Assembly (NCBI RefSeq): GCF_947172395.1
Contig: NC_069097.1
Location: 10,400,142 to 10,464,141, forward strand
Reading direction: 5' to 3'
DNA length: 64,000 nt
From: Bicyclus anynana
Taxonomy: Eukaryota > Arthropoda > Insecta > Lepidoptera > Nymphalidae
Numbering within the stretch: position 1 is the stretch's first letter; every line of letters starts with the position of its first letter. The notes below the pieces were generated by a model. That model was given only the letters and a program-made list of their open reading frames with translations. It had not been told where the DNA came from and did not search any database. Of this stretch, positions 1-10,920 are shown piece by piece. Made by a program: the position numbers and the translations under genes.

Positions 1-270
1 CAATCAGTCTTTATCAAGCAGCGAGCGACGACCCGACGCGATGCCGGCGCCGCTTGTTAACCGATTTAAATAAACGAGTTAAATATCTATGTATTTTATT
101 TGTCTACTATTAGCATTTAAAACTACTAAGCGGATTTGAATTGTGTTTTTAGTCTCTAATTTCTTTAATAATGATAATAATACTATAGGTATATCTACGT
201 AGCAGCGGCGAAGAGTCCATACAGTCCGATTCCCGCTAAAAAACCATGAGTATTCATTATTTTATGTAAT
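1..270. other. Unassigned left edge
   Basis: The first 60 bases are GC- and CpG-rich; the rest is AT-rich. No repeat family or credible coding frame is seen. It may be the end of a feature that lies outside the window. Confidence 0.3.
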
Positions 271-344
271 ATGCATGGGCGTAGCCAGGAGCTGTCCGTA
301 CCTCGGTTCGACCATGGCAATATGTATGAATGTATGTATCAAGT

Positions 345-420
345 CGATACTCCAATGATATGCGGGCGACGGGGGAATGACTGCGCGGGTGTGAAATCGT
401 GCGTGCTGGGAAGTGAGGTG
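345..420 (+). repeat. Dispersed repeat, copy 1 (pairs with 62053-62150)
   Basis: The segment with atgatatgcgggcgacggg, tgcgcgggtgtgaaatcgtg recurs near the other end of the window at 62053-62150 with a few substitutions. The repeat may extend over 271-600, which is richer in GC than its surroundings. Family not recognised. Open frames across it (271-806) overlap in several phases and have no recognisable protein features. Confidence 0.5.
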
Positions 421-639
421 CATCAGTCGTGGGTTTTTCATTCATCGCTACACGCCCCCCGGCCTGCGCGGACTATCGGGAGTGTTACGAACGAAGTTGC
501 CAAGTTATAGCTCTCTCGCCTTCATTGGGCAGCATACGCGAAATCTACTATCTACAGGCTCCTCGTGGCCATCCACTCCCTGTGTCATCAGGGGTTGCCT
601 GTTACAGATTGCTTATAGCATATTATAGCATAAAGCAGC

Positions 640-1640
640 GTTTGTATGCTGATTTTAGTTTTAATTATTCTTTTATAATTTTTCATTTGTTTTTTTTGTG
701 CCAAGTATTTCTTCTGCTTTTTTCTTCCCTATGCCACGCCTCTCAGGACGTCATAGAGCATTCAAATAGAGAATGTCGCGAAATGTCCTCTTCTCCAGAG
801 AAGTAGCAATTTTTGGTAGGAGATTTCCCTATTGCAAAGAGGTACGTGTTTACACTCCATGAGACTAAGCCATGTGATACCGAGATCTTCCTCGTTTTAT
901 AAAAGTTTAAAGTTTCTCAGATTATGCTCCTACTATAGGTTAGTACGGTAAATGGTTGATTTGGGAGCAGGTTTCAAGAGTTCACATATTTATCCAAATA
1001 TAAAACGTAATTTTTTGTACTTTGTATTTGTTATAGTATCATGAAAAACGTGTATTTTCGCTACGCAATTCACCAGAAACTTTGTGGCAACCCTTAGGTA
1101 CTCTCTAACTAATAAAGTTTTTTTGCCATTGTTTTTAGAAGGGTTACCGCGAAACTAACTAATAAGACTAGAGATCCTCAAAGTTTTTTTTCGACTGGTT
1201 ACGACAAAACAAAATAACTATAATAAATATACGTAATGCTGAAACAAATTTATACAATGTACCCTTTGTTGGACTATTGAGGATCTGGCCCCTTGAATCC
1301 TCTTATCTCCCGAAGTCAACGGTCGAATGGTAGGCGCCTACTCTTACATTTGAAAAAATATATGAAAATCACTTGAGTAGTTCATTTCAGGAGTCTATGA
1401 CAAACAGTCGGACACTCCAATTTAACATTAATACAAGATTAGCTTGCCAACCACCATTGAAGCAGCATGGTGGGTTTAAGCTACATAATATCCTGTCTCT
1501 TATAAGGAGACCCGACCCTCCGACCCGAGTCATTATGACCAACAGACAGACAACAAAGAATTTTATTATTGTTATCGTCTCACTCTTCCTTTGTCGCCCC
1601 CAATTCAATTAATTGTTCTAAAAATCGTTTAGTATTTTTA
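640..1640. other. AT-rich unassigned stretch
   Basis: No coding signal. Around 870-925 there is weak similarity to the unclassified repeat also seen at 13965-14078 and 49430 (gagatcttcctc followed by a T-rich run). Nothing else is recognised. Confidence 0.3.
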
Positions 1641-1654
1641 ATCGATTCTAGATG

Positions 1655-1875
1655 CATCGCACCTTGGGCATTAGAGGTCAGTGCGTTGTGTGTGTGCGTC
1701 GTGCATGCAGCGAGCGGTGCAGCGTGCGCGTGTGTGCGTGCGGCGGGCGCGGCGCAGCCTCCGCGCGTCTGCGGCCTGTCTAGACGACCCCCCGCCCCGC
1801 CGCCCCGCCGGCCGCGCGCCTAAAGCACCCGCGACACCTGCGTCACCGGCTAGCGCAAAAACTAGCCTTCTATTA
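1655..1875. promoter_or_regulatory. GC-rich CpG island with GTCTAGAC palindrome
   Basis: A sharply bounded GC-rich block in AT-rich DNA, with many CpGs and a pyrimidine/CCGCC-rich half. The palindrome GTCTAGAC lies at 1778-1785, preceded by gcggcct. The preceding bases cgtctgcggcct are nearly the same as at 18153-18164. Two short frames run through it but look composition-driven. A regulatory island or an untranslated exon/promoter is possible; no TATA box or splice pair was confirmed. Confidence 0.4.
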
Positions 1876-1880
1876 TAACT

Positions 1881-2260
1881 TTACTGATACAATCACCCGT
1901 TTGGCCTGGCCACAATACTGGCCGCTGCAAAGCTCAACATCCCAAACTTACCAAAACAAATTAAAAAAAGGTATTTTTTTTGGTAATTCCGGGCTGCTGC
2001 TGCTTCTGAATATGTGAGAGATATTTCATATTCTAATAGAGTATTTATATCCTGAAGAGCAAGTATCAGGGACATTCAGCTTACGTTGACTATAACTTAA
2101 ACTTAAGCTATTTAAATACAACAAATAAAACGGTAAATGATAAAATTACCTGGCCAGTATTATATTATTTTTTTCTAAACTTCTTGATTAAGTAATAATG
2201 ACAATAATTCTATTATTCTATTCTATATTTAGGATAATTCTAAATTTATACTAGCACATA
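1881..2260. other. Unassigned AT-rich stretch
   Basis: No repeat family or gene recognised. Confidence 0.3.
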
Positions 2261-2261
2261 C

Positions 2262-2443
2262 CCCCCGGTTGCACCCGCGGAGTTCTAATTCCCGTGGGAA
2301 TACAATATTTGGAGATCAAATATAACCTACGATGATGATATTCACAAATAACGTGGATTTCTATTAGTAAAATAATAAAATCGGTTCAGTAAATCCAGAC
2401 ATTACTTCATACAACCTCACAAACATTTCCTTTTTATAATATA
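2262..2443 (-). mobile_element. CTAG-Helitron, subtype 4, 3' end damaged
   Basis: Read on this strand the element ends in GC-rich ggttgcacccgcgg-type sequence, as in the copies at 12830, 20765 and 47364. Internal sequence cacaaataacgtggatttct is shared. It abuts the CTAG end of the next Helitron. Confidence 0.6.
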
Positions 2444-2665
2444 CTAGCGGACGCCCGCGACTTCGTATGCGTGAAATTCAGTTTTTCATTAATCCCACGA
2501 AAACCATGGATTTTTCCGGGATGAAAAGTAGCCTATGTGTTAATACAGAGCAAAATCTATTTCCATACCATATTTCAGATAAATCTCTTCAGTAGCCGTA
2601 GCGCAAAGGAAGAACAAACATACACACTTACACACAAAATTTCGCATTTATAAATTAGTGTAATG
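2444..2665 (-). mobile_element. CTAG-Helitron, subtype 2 (Lep1-like, non-autonomous)
   Basis: On the plus strand it begins A|CTAGcggacgcccgcgacttcgt, the reverse complement of a 3' end with a GCGGAC/GTCCGC hairpin followed by CTAG|T. The interior ccatggatttttccggg is shared with 14118 and 20429. No Rep/helicase frame, so it depended on enzymes supplied elsewhere. Confidence 0.75.
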
Positions 2666-2689
2666 TGATGTGAAGTTTGAAGCTAGTGC

Positions 2690-2830
2690 TACGACTAAAC
2701 GGACGACGTTTGGATCTCTGGCCGCCTAGATGTGTGTGCTGCTTTACTCTCCCCCCGACCCCCGCTGCATTCCCCGGCGGCCGCTCCTTTCACTGCACTG
2801 GCCACCTGCTGTTTCTGATGCCACCTCCAA
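2690..2830. promoter_or_regulatory. GC-rich patch
   Basis: A short GC-rich block (ccccccgacccccgctgc, ccccggcggccgctcc) in AT-rich DNA. It contains gccgcctagatgtg, which resembles agcctagatgtccg in the island at 30849. Possible regulatory island; no coding frame. Confidence 0.3.
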
Positions 2831-3134
2831 TTGCTGACTAGCATATGCAATTGTCTAGCATCCTATTATTGGAAACAGTTTAATGAGAATTAAACACTCA
2901 TTCGAAAGTTAAAATTTCTTTTTTTTATGTAAGCTCTCTCTTTTCAAGTTACTCGTATATATTTGGGATTTAAAACTGATTCTGATATTTTCGTATTTTA
3001 AAAAAATTGCTTTCTTTTAAATTTATTTCTTTTAAACATAACTGATATACTTTGCTCCGAAATAAGCAAAAAGCTTTCATGATAACTAACAGCTTAGTGC
3101 TTTAAGTTCTGTCATTATAACAATACTCCATTAG

Positions 3135-3228
3135 CTAGGCATGACAATGGTCCAAATTGTGGGATTCGAAGTCAATACCATAGACCTCTCTAGAATTCGA
3201 TCTTATGACCGTCTAGCTATTGGTGCTC
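3135..3228 (-). repeat. Decayed tRNA-derived SINE head
   Basis: The reverse complement has a tRNA-like A-box region (caatagctagacggtc) and a B-box-like gacttcgaatccc. This is probably an old SINE promoter rather than a working tRNA: no cloverleaf could be completed. Confidence 0.4.
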
Positions 3229-3389
3229 AGTTTTACTTTAATAGATCTTTTCGTAAATCAATGCAAATCCCGTGTTAGGTGAGCGGCTAACAACCAAAAT
3301 TTAAACTTGACCACTAACTTAATTAATATTAAGTTTAAGTTGTATTGCTTATTTTAGTCAATAATGTTTAGTCAATAATAATGTTGTGT

Positions 3390-3605
3390 GCTGTGTTTGT
3401 GGCGGCACCTGGTCAACGGTTAAAATTGAAAACCAGCGCTGCATGCTCTTTTTATTTAAAGAGTATGTATCATTATGCTGAGTTGGGTCCCATTACTTGG
3501 TTATGCCACACATCGCAGGATATTGTCCTGACGATTATTATAACAAATTGTGTTGTGTGGCATAATTCTCTAATAAAGCTTTTTTTTTCTTTCTTTTTTT
3601 TTTCT
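3390..3605 (+). mobile_element. LINE 3' untranslated end with CTTT-rich tail
   Basis: The segment with gaaaaccagcgctgcatg and atgctgagtt matches that at 41675-41745 (aaaatcagcgctgtgt, atgctgagct). Both continue to an aataaa-like stretch and a CTTTC-rich tail. Within it, 3503-3569 has inverted ends ttatgccacaca / tgtgtggcataa. Confidence 0.5.
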
Positions 3606-3609
3606 TTCT

Positions 3610-4097
3610 AACTTCATAAGCGCAATGTTAAATTAGAACCAAAATTATTGTTGTAACATACTACATACGATGTAATACATATTTTTATTCGACTTCTGGA
3701 CATTGAAATAAACGATGAAAATGCGTAAATTCCTAAATTTCAAAATTAACAAAATTTTAACTTCTACTTACAATATCTCATGTCGGTTTCAATATTTTAA
3801 ATTGAAATTTCAATGAACAATACTTCAAGTAATTCTTCGACGAATTAGATGAAGTGAATCTCATAAACTTCTTAAGATACAAAATGGCGAATGTTCGAAA
3901 AAAATATATAAGTATGAATCGTTTCATACATATTTTTCAAATTAAAAAGTTGTGTTATGAATTTTTATTTTTCTTATTTCAATCAAAACAATATGAAAGA
4001 CCAATGTCTGAAGAAGTTTTGTGGTTCTACGTTCGGTCTATTTATGTTTTTAAACCACGAGGTCTTAAACTTTAAGATTAAGAAACGTTAGCTTCAA
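3610..4097. other. Unassigned AT-rich stretch
   Basis: Very AT-rich. The short open frame 3854-4075 has low-complexity, Phe/Ile-rich composition and no known motif. Nothing supported. Confidence 0.3.
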
Positions 4098-4391
4098 TCG
4101 TCGTCATCAACCCATATTCAGCTCACTGCTGAGCTCGAGTTTCCTCTCAGAATGAGAGGGGTTAGGCCAATAGTCCACCACGCTGGCCCAATGCGGATTG
4201 GCAGACTTCACACACGCAGAGAATTAAGATAATTCTCTGGTATGAAGGTTTCCTTACGATGTTTTATTTCACCGATTGAGACACGTGATATTTAGTTTCT
4301 TAAAATGCACACAACTGAAAATTTGGAGGTGCATGCCCCGGACCCTCCGGAATCGGAGGCAGAGGTCATATCCACTGGGTAATCACAGCTC
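4098..4391 (-). mobile_element. SINE-A (tRNA-derived), full length
   Basis: It runs on the plus strand from the (tcgtcgtca)tcaaccc tail to ...gtaatcacagctc. The tRNA-like head with its B-box is at the high-coordinate end. Internal landmarks shared with all copies are gagaggggttaggccaat, gcggattggcagac and caactgaaaa. Transcribed by RNA polymerase III and mobilised by a LINE in trans, as is known for tRNA SINEs. Confidence 0.85.
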
Positions 4392-4769
4392 ACTTCTCTT
4401 AATTTCTATATTATCTTTTTTATATTACCTTCAATGGTTGTATTAAATTCAATTTGAAAATGAAATAATTTTCTTCACAGTAACTTAACTTATCTACATA
4501 ATAACCCGACGGTAGCCGCATTAAGTTTCTAGGGTCGTCGCTAGCGGAGAGCAGGCAGACGTACAAAAAGGCGGTAGAATTCAGGAATCGTAAGTTACTG
4601 GACGGCTTTGCGAGTTGTACGACCACACTGCGCCGGTCCAAGTAGCGCAATAAATAAAGCGAGCCGGCACCGCAACTATGTATGTGGTTAGTAGAGTCAC
4701 CGTTTTAACCACCGATTTACGGACATCCCTATCTCAGTTATATTTTTTAATACAGAATACCTAATCGTC
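4392..4769. other. Unassigned, partly GC-rich
   Basis: Not recognised. Between 4505 and 4680 the sequence is richer in GC and CpG than average, with no repeat match in this window. Confidence 0.3.
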
Positions 4770-4781
4770 ACTTTCAAACCA

Positions 4782-5086
4782 TGAGCCGTGATATGACCTC
4801 TGCCTCCCATTCCGGAGGGTGTGGGTTCGAATCCGGTCCGGGACATGCACCTCCAACTTTTCAGTTGTGTGCATTTTAAGAAATTAAATATCACGTTTCA
4901 ATCGGTGAAGGAAAAACATCGTGAGGAAACCTGCATGCCAGAGAATTATCTTAATTCTCTGCGTGTGTGAAGTCTGCCAATCCGCATTGGGCCAGCGTGG
5001 TGGACTATTGGCCTTACCCCTCATTCTGAGAGGAGCCTCGAGCTCAGCAGTGAGCCGAATATGGGTTGATGACGACGACGACGACG
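4782..5086 (+). mobile_element. SINE-A with perfect 12-bp target duplication
   Basis: It starts with gagccgtgatatgacc (tRNA-like head) and has a B-box at gtgggttcgaatccgg. It ends gggttgat followed by (gac)n. It is flanked by ACTTTCAAACCA at 4770-4781 and again at 5087-5098, which fixes both ends. The tail is GAC repeats instead of the usual aatgatg. Confidence 0.95.
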
Positions 5087-5119
5087 ACTTTCAAACCACA
5101 GTCACACACACCGAGATAG

Positions 5120-5346
5120 CTTAACGAGTCGTACATAGTTCGAAGAGCCGATGGTCGTTGGGGTCCCAATGTGCTAGAATGGCAACCCCGCACTAGAAAA
5201 TATAGATTTGGTCGACCCCCTACCAGGTGGACTGACGTCCATCATCAAACGAGTTGCAGGGATTCGCTGGATGCACGCGGCTCAAGATAGTGATGTTTGG
5301 AAGTCCCTACAAAAGGTCATCATGATGGTGATGATGATGATGATGA
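5120..5346 (+). mobile_element. RTE LINE 3' end, 5'-truncated
   Basis: Encodes, with lesions, the C-terminus of an RTE-type endonuclease/reverse transcriptase (RRADG...GRPPTRWTDD...VAG.RWM-like pattern). It runs into a GATGAT tail, typical of RTE insertions. Other copies are at 38565, 53338, 55050 and 63533, all on the same strand. Confidence 0.75.
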
Positions 5347-5391
5347 CTTTTAAACATGATGTACGATAAAAACGCGGAAAACATATTGCTA

Positions 5392-5485
5392 GTCGACTTT
5401 CCAATAGGTCGACTGATGACATCAGTGAATAACGGGAAGCCGCTGGGTGCTAGCGGCTCAAGACTGGTGTTTGGAAGTCCTGTCC
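5392..5485 (+). mobile_element. Second, decayed RTE 3' fragment
   Basis: The sequence from ccaataggtcgactgatgac to ggtgtttggaagtcc repeats, with a gap, the final part of the RTE copy just upstream. Either a second insertion or a partial tandem duplication. Confidence 0.55.
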
Positions 5486-5486
5486 G

Positions 5487-6086
5487 TTTATAGTGAAGTT
5501 GAGTCACCGTTTCGGGAAGCAATATCTGCTGAGTAGAACTGACAATTAACTCCGTTTTTGACTTCGGGTCTACAAAATTTTGAGGCTCCATTAAGCCCGC
5601 TAAAGCACCAAACCCTATAGAGGATAAACCGTCCCGTTTATTCAGGAGAGCTGGGAACACTAGCGGCGTGGTTATAAATAAATGCCACATACAAGAGTTG
5701 AACCAGCCACCTGCCGAAGCACTCAGCGGCTGCAACCAGGCAACCGTGATTAATACCTGGCAAATGGTAAAATATCCTGTGTTTTATATGCGCGACGAGG
5801 AACGCATTTCACATAGGTGCTACATAGTACAATACAGGAAACTCTACCGTTTGAAATAGTAGGTACATGATTCGAATTAGGAACGACCTTCACCAATCTA
5901 CTAGCCTATTCATTAACTTCTATTGGCCACCTAATATAATTAACATCAAGTAAAAAACAACCGCAGATTATGTATTCCGCAAAGTCCATTAAAGTTAACA
6001 ACAATGCTAACTAAACTCACAATGGCGAACACATCACATGACTTAAGAATTACTCACAATTTGGTGAATTTCGTGTATTTATAGTA
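5487..6086. other. Unassigned stretch
   Basis: No repeat recognised. A 142-codon open frame on the minus strand (5307-5735) includes the GATGAT tail of the RTE copy as a His-run, so it is almost certainly fortuitous. A possible small frame at 5668-5859 has no features. Confidence 0.35.
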
Positions 6087-6088
6087 TA

Positions 6089-7364
6089 GGGGAAGTCCGG
6101 GAGACTTGACCCCCTTTTTACTTAAACTTATTTAAAGTTGGATGTGTAAGTGGTAGCGGCTCGATTTTTTGCAAGTAGAGCATATATCTAAATAGGTATC
6201 GTTATACATTAATAGAATGGCAGTATGATAAATATATTGGGTGCTGAATTCCTTTTTTTGAAAAATGAGATGTGGCTCATGTCTCCCCAGCCCCTGGGAG
6301 AGTTGATCAGGGGATGAGGGAGACTTGACCATATGCATATAAATCAGAGATAATACTAAAAAACAACAGTTTTATTGAAAATATTTAATAATAAAACACA
6401 CAAATGATTTAACAGAGTAGATAAAATTAGGAATAGGCACACACTTTTGAATAACATTCAGCATAGAAAGCATTTAACATTCGTCTTTGTCAGTCAACCC
6501 AACGCAATCTTCACGAACATATCTTTTGCATGAATTACACATCAACTTTGTCAGTTTTTTCTGGAGTTCTGTTTGGTAAACTTCTTGCGGTTATAACCCT
6601 CTTTGGGTTTGTATCGAAACGGCATAATTTTCCTTAAAAGAATAATAAACAAATTAATTTCACTCAACATCACATACATTGATCTGACTTCTAGATCAGT
6701 AGCTTAAACACTCGTGACACGTATATCATAATCAACAGTGGAATCACGAATACTACCATAATAAATACCAAGAGTCGCGGGTTCCATCCCTGCAATGTAT
6801 TGCGGGGATGGAACACTGGCTGATCTGAACTGGACTCTGAACTGATCTCTTGGTACAGAAGCAGCGTTCACTAGCACTGTAACAAATGTGTCGTTAAACA
6901 ATAGGTACCTACAATCAAATCAAATTCAAGCACAGCGCTGGAGAATTGAACCACTGATCATGTTTCCCTAACATGAGCCTGGTCAAGTCTCCCGCACCCC
7001 CCTTTGCCGTATTTAAAAGAAGTTTTCTTGAAACTATTACAACTGCGGTTTAAACTGCTTATCTTAAGTAAAACTATATTCATCATTAAAAACAATACGA
7101 TTAAACAACACCACTTACCTATAAAACTTTTTGATTTATGCGAAAATCCAAAATCGTTGATATTTTTACTTTTCTAACACGAAACCACGTTTACGCCGCT
7201 CGTTGCAAAACTGAACTGATGCCGGCCAAACTGGAGTCGTCATTATACGCGCCTCGTGTACGAGTATGACGCAAGCTGTCAACGGCGCCGGTCACGCGAA
7301 ATTTAAATCGAAATATTTGAGGTGGTTCAAGTCTCCCACCTGAGCAAGTCTCCCGGTTTTCCCC
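6089..7364. mobile_element. Non-autonomous TA-flanked DNA transposon
   Basis: Left end TA|GGGGAAGTCCGGGAGACTTG (6087) and right end CAAGTCTCCCGGTTTTCCCC|TA (7366) form terminal inverted repeats with a TA on each side. The motif gggagacttg recurs inward: near 6328 in direct form, and near 6974 and 7332 inverted. These give subterminal repeats that transposases often bind. The interior holds transposase remnants (next entry). TA targets fit the Tc1/mariner/pogo supergroup. Confidence 0.75.
6474..6625 (-). pseudogene. Transposase remnant: N- and C-terminal tips joined
   Basis: From an ATG at 6625 the reverse strand reads MPFRYKPKEGYNRKKF, a basic start of the kind seen in pogo/jerky-like transposases. 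In another frame, 6545-6474 reads a C-x2-C-x7-C-x8-C pattern (CNSCKRYVREDCVGL...) and then stops, like the cysteine-rich C-terminal tip of some insect pogo-like transposases. The long middle with the DDE catalytic triad is absent, so the element is an internal-deletion derivative. Family assignment is inferred from short remnants. Confidence 0.45.
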
Positions 7365-7406
7365 TAAATATTTCCTCTTTATTATGTAAGTATTGATTAG
7401 TAAACT

Positions 7407-7518
7407 ATACTAATATTATATAAGGATTTGTTTATTTGTATGTTTGCATTGAATAGACGCTACACTATGCCCGAGTGATATAGGCTATATTTTATCCCCG
7501 TATTCCTACGCGAACGGA
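7407..7518 (+). mobile_element. CTAG-Helitron, 3'-truncated
   Basis: It begins actatactaatattatataag like other Helitron 5' ends. It stops within ccccgtattcctacgcgaacgg before the hairpin and CTAG. Confidence 0.55.
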
Positions 7519-7731
7519 ACCACTAAAATTACTCAAACTTAGTGAATAAGCCAGCTGTTTATTTGAATAATGCGTACTTAATTAGGAATACTTAATAATA
7601 TTTTTAAGGCTAGAAGTTTTAGGCAATATATACCGACAATATATTTTACTTGATGTAAAAAAAAATTTAATCCGATAAACAGATGGGTGAAGTTTTTTTT
7701 AAAACGTATCTTAGATAAGTATTCGTAGTAA
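7519..7731. other. Unassigned AT-rich stretch
   Basis: Nothing recognised. Confidence 0.3.
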
Positions 7732-7926
7732 GTCATTATCAACCCATATTCGGCTCACTGCTGGACTCGATTCTCCTCTCAGAATGAGAGGGGTTAGGCC
7801 AATAGTCCACCACGCTGGCCCAATGCGGATTGGCAGACTTAAGACACGTAGAGAATTAAGGAAATTCTCTGGTATGCAGGTTTCCTCCTTCGCCGTTTGA
7901 GACACGTGACATTTAATTTCTTAAAT
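7732..7926 (-). mobile_element. SINE-A, head missing
   Basis: The tail and body are present from attatcaacccatattcgg to atttaatttcttaaa. The tRNA-like head is absent and replaced by ttcgtcgtcttcgtcgt. This is 5' truncation typical of retroposition. Confidence 0.8.
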
Positions 7927-8273
7927 TCGTCGTCTTCGTCGTATGTGCTTTGATTTATTATATACACAATCACTTTCAGCAAGTGACTATGTAATTTGAC
8001 TTATCTATGATTTCACACAAGTGGTGATAAGAACAGTGGTTGGCGGTAGCGAAATCTCAAGTGATGAGTAACTTTAGATAATTAAATAATCCAATTAATA
8101 ATTTAATGGGAAAGTTTGAATATTTGTATGTTTTTGCACGATCACGCAAAAACTACTGCATTTTGATGAAATTTGACATTGACGTAGATTATAATCTGGA
8201 ATAACGCATGGATTACTTTTAATCTTGATAAACTAAAAAGTTCCTGCGATTCCGAAAAGTTTTAATGGTCGAC

Positions 8274-8365
8274 TGCCAGGGTCGTGGCAGACTATTGGCT
8301 TAACACCTCTCATTCTGAGAGGAGACTCGTGCTCCGCAGTGAGCCGAATATGGGTTGATAATGAT
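8274..8365 (+). mobile_element. SINE-A, 3' third only
   Basis: Only the last ~90 bp are present, from the degenerate gccagggtcgtgg to gaatatgggttgataatgat. Confidence 0.75.
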
Positions 8366-8650
8366 TGTTGATTATATGAAAACTAATAACTTTAGTAGCT
8401 TATCACAATCTTATCTCTCATCGGTCCATAGCTTCACAAAACATTTACCTATTTATTTCTAAGTTTAACAAGTTTAATTCAACTTTAATTCAATTCTTGA
8501 TTGAAAAAAATACAAAAAAAATATCGCGGTGTCGAGTCATATGGTAACGAGTCAATTAAAAACAAAAATAATGTCCGTCTGGGACTTTGGGTGTACATAT
8601 CTATATTATTTTTAATTACCCATTTAAAACGCGATAAGTAGATATTATAT

Positions 8651-8790
8651 CTACGAGTATATTTAAAAGGCTGAGAGTTTGTTTGTTTGCTTGACCTGTA
8701 ATTATTTTTATGTTGGATAGTCGAGGAAAGTACTTTAGCACATTTTTCTTAATCATTCATTATTAAAAAAGGTAAAAAGCACCCGTATGC
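8651..8790 (+). mobile_element. Decayed CTAG-Helitron-like 5' part
   Basis: Contains aaaaggctgagagtttgtttgtttgc, matching the region just after the Helitron 5' end in other copies. The rest is too diverged to align. Confidence 0.35.
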
Positions 8791-9820
8791 AGGCCATAAA
8801 ACAGAACAAGTTTTATTGGGTTATAATACTTAATTTTTTATAGTTCTAAATCTACTATAATTTATTTATTGCAGCTATCATCATAATTATATTATGATTA
8901 TAGGTAGTAGGTAGGTGGAGTGTATTTTAAGAGTGTATTTTAACGTAGTACAAAAACGGAACCCATATAATCTCACTCGCGCACATTTTAAGGTATGTTT
9001 GTTTTCCCCTAATGTACTGAACCAATCCAATTGAAACTCGGTACACATATCAATTCTTGTGACTCAAATACAGGGATGTATCGTGAATAGGTAAAATTTG
9101 AATATGGGTCCAATTCTGTACCTTAAAGATATTTTGATTTTTTTTGTTGGAGGGCATTATGTAATCGATACTGAAGCTACAAATGTTTTATTTCGATTTT
9201 TTGTCTACCTTGTCTGTCCGTGTTTTTTTTGTTATTCGGGCATCACTCTGAAACTACTGAATGAATTCAAATGAAACTTTTGCTCTGTTTGAGACGATAG
9301 AAAGTTTGTATGGAAAATTCTCTAATTTTAGAGTAACAACTCTAAAAAAATGTCCATAAATCATAGAAAATTATGTGTCGCAATATAAGTCGTCACTTAC
9401 CTACTCATTAGTTTTACCTGCTTATTAGTTTTTTAATTGATTTAAATTACGAGTACTTATATAATTTTGTAATTTATTTTAATGTTTAACGTCAATTTTT
9501 TTTATTTATTTTAATTTTTAGCTTATGTCAATTTTTTAATTTATTTTAATGTTTAGCTTATGTAATTTTTTTTAATTTATTTTAGTTTGTAGCATAAGGC
9601 CATCTATTAGAAATGGCCAAAAATAGCATCCTTTCTTTACTGAAAAAAAAAATCATATCGCATAAACCCTTTTTTAACTTCAAAAAAAGGAGGAGGTTCA
9701 CAATTCGAGTCTATGTTTTTTTTTGTATATATGTTACTCGATTACTCTTAATATTTTTTTATTAAAACATTCAATTTTGGTTGTCGTTAAAAGAAAAAGA
9801 TTCAAATAATTCCACATTAA
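8791..9820. other. AT-rich stretch with old dispersed-repeat traces
   Basis: 9000-9330 has phrases seen in lepidopteran dispersed repeats (ctgtccgtgttttt, aaactactgaatgaattc). 9675-9760 matches the cttcaaaaaaaggaggaggt repeat also at 24195 and 34600. Otherwise low-complexity A/T. No genes seen. Confidence 0.4.
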
Positions 9821-9824
9821 ACAT

Positions 9825-9951
9825 AGGTGGTCATGTTTATAAACATGGAATAATATTTAAACCTCAATTTTCACTACTATTTTAGTTCACTTAATTTTGA
9901 AAAAAATTAAGGTTTAAATCTTAATCCATGTTTATAACTAAGTATGACCTG
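9825..9951. repeat. Foldback inverted repeat (MITE-like)
   Basis: The left arm tttataaacatggaataata, tttaaacctcaatttt is mirrored by the right arm aaaattaaggtttaaa, cttaatccatgtttataa. It is bounded by ggtggtcat / tatgacc. The loop is about 30 bp. It would fold into a long AT-rich hairpin. Single copy in this window. Confidence 0.55.
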
Positions 9952-9989
9952 TAAGGATTATACAAATTTTAAATTACGTAATATTTTGA

Positions 9990-10328
9990 TGATAACATTC
10001 ACGTCTGTATGATATTCGCAGCATTTTATAGAAGCGTCGTGCGTCGTCCAAACAATTCTGTTTCGAATCAAAAATCAAAATCACCAGACAATAGGCGGAC
10101 ACAATACAACATCGCGTTATACAATTGCGTCATGTCAATTCAGGTCGTAATTTGTATTATCCGAATACACGTGAAAGCTGGCGCATGACCTCCAGAAACA
10201 GACGTCTAGACACATAGTCATAGTCTAGAAACGCGGCTGGCAAATAGGCGGGCTTTCCCCCGCCCATTAAACCTGATGGACCAGAGCCTGCCGCAACCAG
10301 ACATACCTTATTTTATGAAACTAACTAT
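9990..10328. promoter_or_regulatory. Unique moderately GC-rich region with GTCTAGAC
   Basis: No repeat family recognised across this stretch. It contains GTCTAGAC at 10204-10211 and, nearby, agtctagaaacg and a short self-complementary gggctttcccccgccc. Candidate regulatory DNA. Confidence 0.35.
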
Positions 10329-10329
10329 A

Positions 10330-10600
10330 TATGACCTCTGCCTCCGATTGCGGAGCGTGTGGGAATCTGCTCCGGGGCATACACCTCCAACTTTTTAGTT
10401 GTGTGCATTTAAAAAAAATATACACGTGTCTCAAACGGTGAAGAAAAATCATCGTGAGGAAACCTGCATACCAGACAATTTTCTTAATTCTCTGCGTGTG
10501 TGAATTCTACCAATCCGCACTGAGCCAGCGTGGTGGACTATTGGCCTAACCCCTCTCATTGTGAGAGGAGACTAGAGCTCAGCAGTGAGCCGAATATGGG
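10330..10600 (+). mobile_element. SINE-A, slightly 5'-truncated
   Basis: Starts within the head (tatgacctctgcctccg) and continues to gccgaatatgggttgataatt. The B-box is damaged (gtgggaatctgctcc). Confidence 0.85.
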
Positions 10601-10603
10601 TTG

Positions 10604-10920
10604 ATAATTAGTTTGTGCTGCTACCATGGTATGGTAGCCAATTATAGCATCATGTTATAGCACACATCGCAGGGTATTGTCCTGGAAGAGCATATTGGAG
10701 ATATTGTTATGTGTGCCATAATATTTATATCCAAAAAAAATAAAAAATTATGTTTTATACTTGGACAATTGAGGATTTTGATTCTGGACCCAAGAAATTT
10801 GCTGCCTTCCAAAGCCACACCATGGTTCACCACCATACTCCATAATTGGCTACTTTGATAAGAGCATGGTCAAACTTTCAACCTTCGTACAATGAGGAAA
10901 GTGTGGTCATCGCAGTCTCT
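10604..10920. repeat. Unclassified repeat with inverted ends
   Basis: gtagccaattatag at 10634 and ccataattggctac ending at 10853 are inverted. An inner pair is ttatagcacaca / tgtgtgccataa (10655-10719, compare 3503-3569). Downstream text aagagcatggtcaaactttc and gaggaaagtgtggtcat recurs, with changes, at 13965-14078 (inverted), 14720-14770 and 50640-50712. Confidence 0.5.

Noticed and set aside
5307..5735. 142-codon minus-strand frame with a poly-His stretch
   Set aside because: The His run is the reverse of the GATGAT tail of an RTE LINE fragment, and the rest has no recognisable domain.
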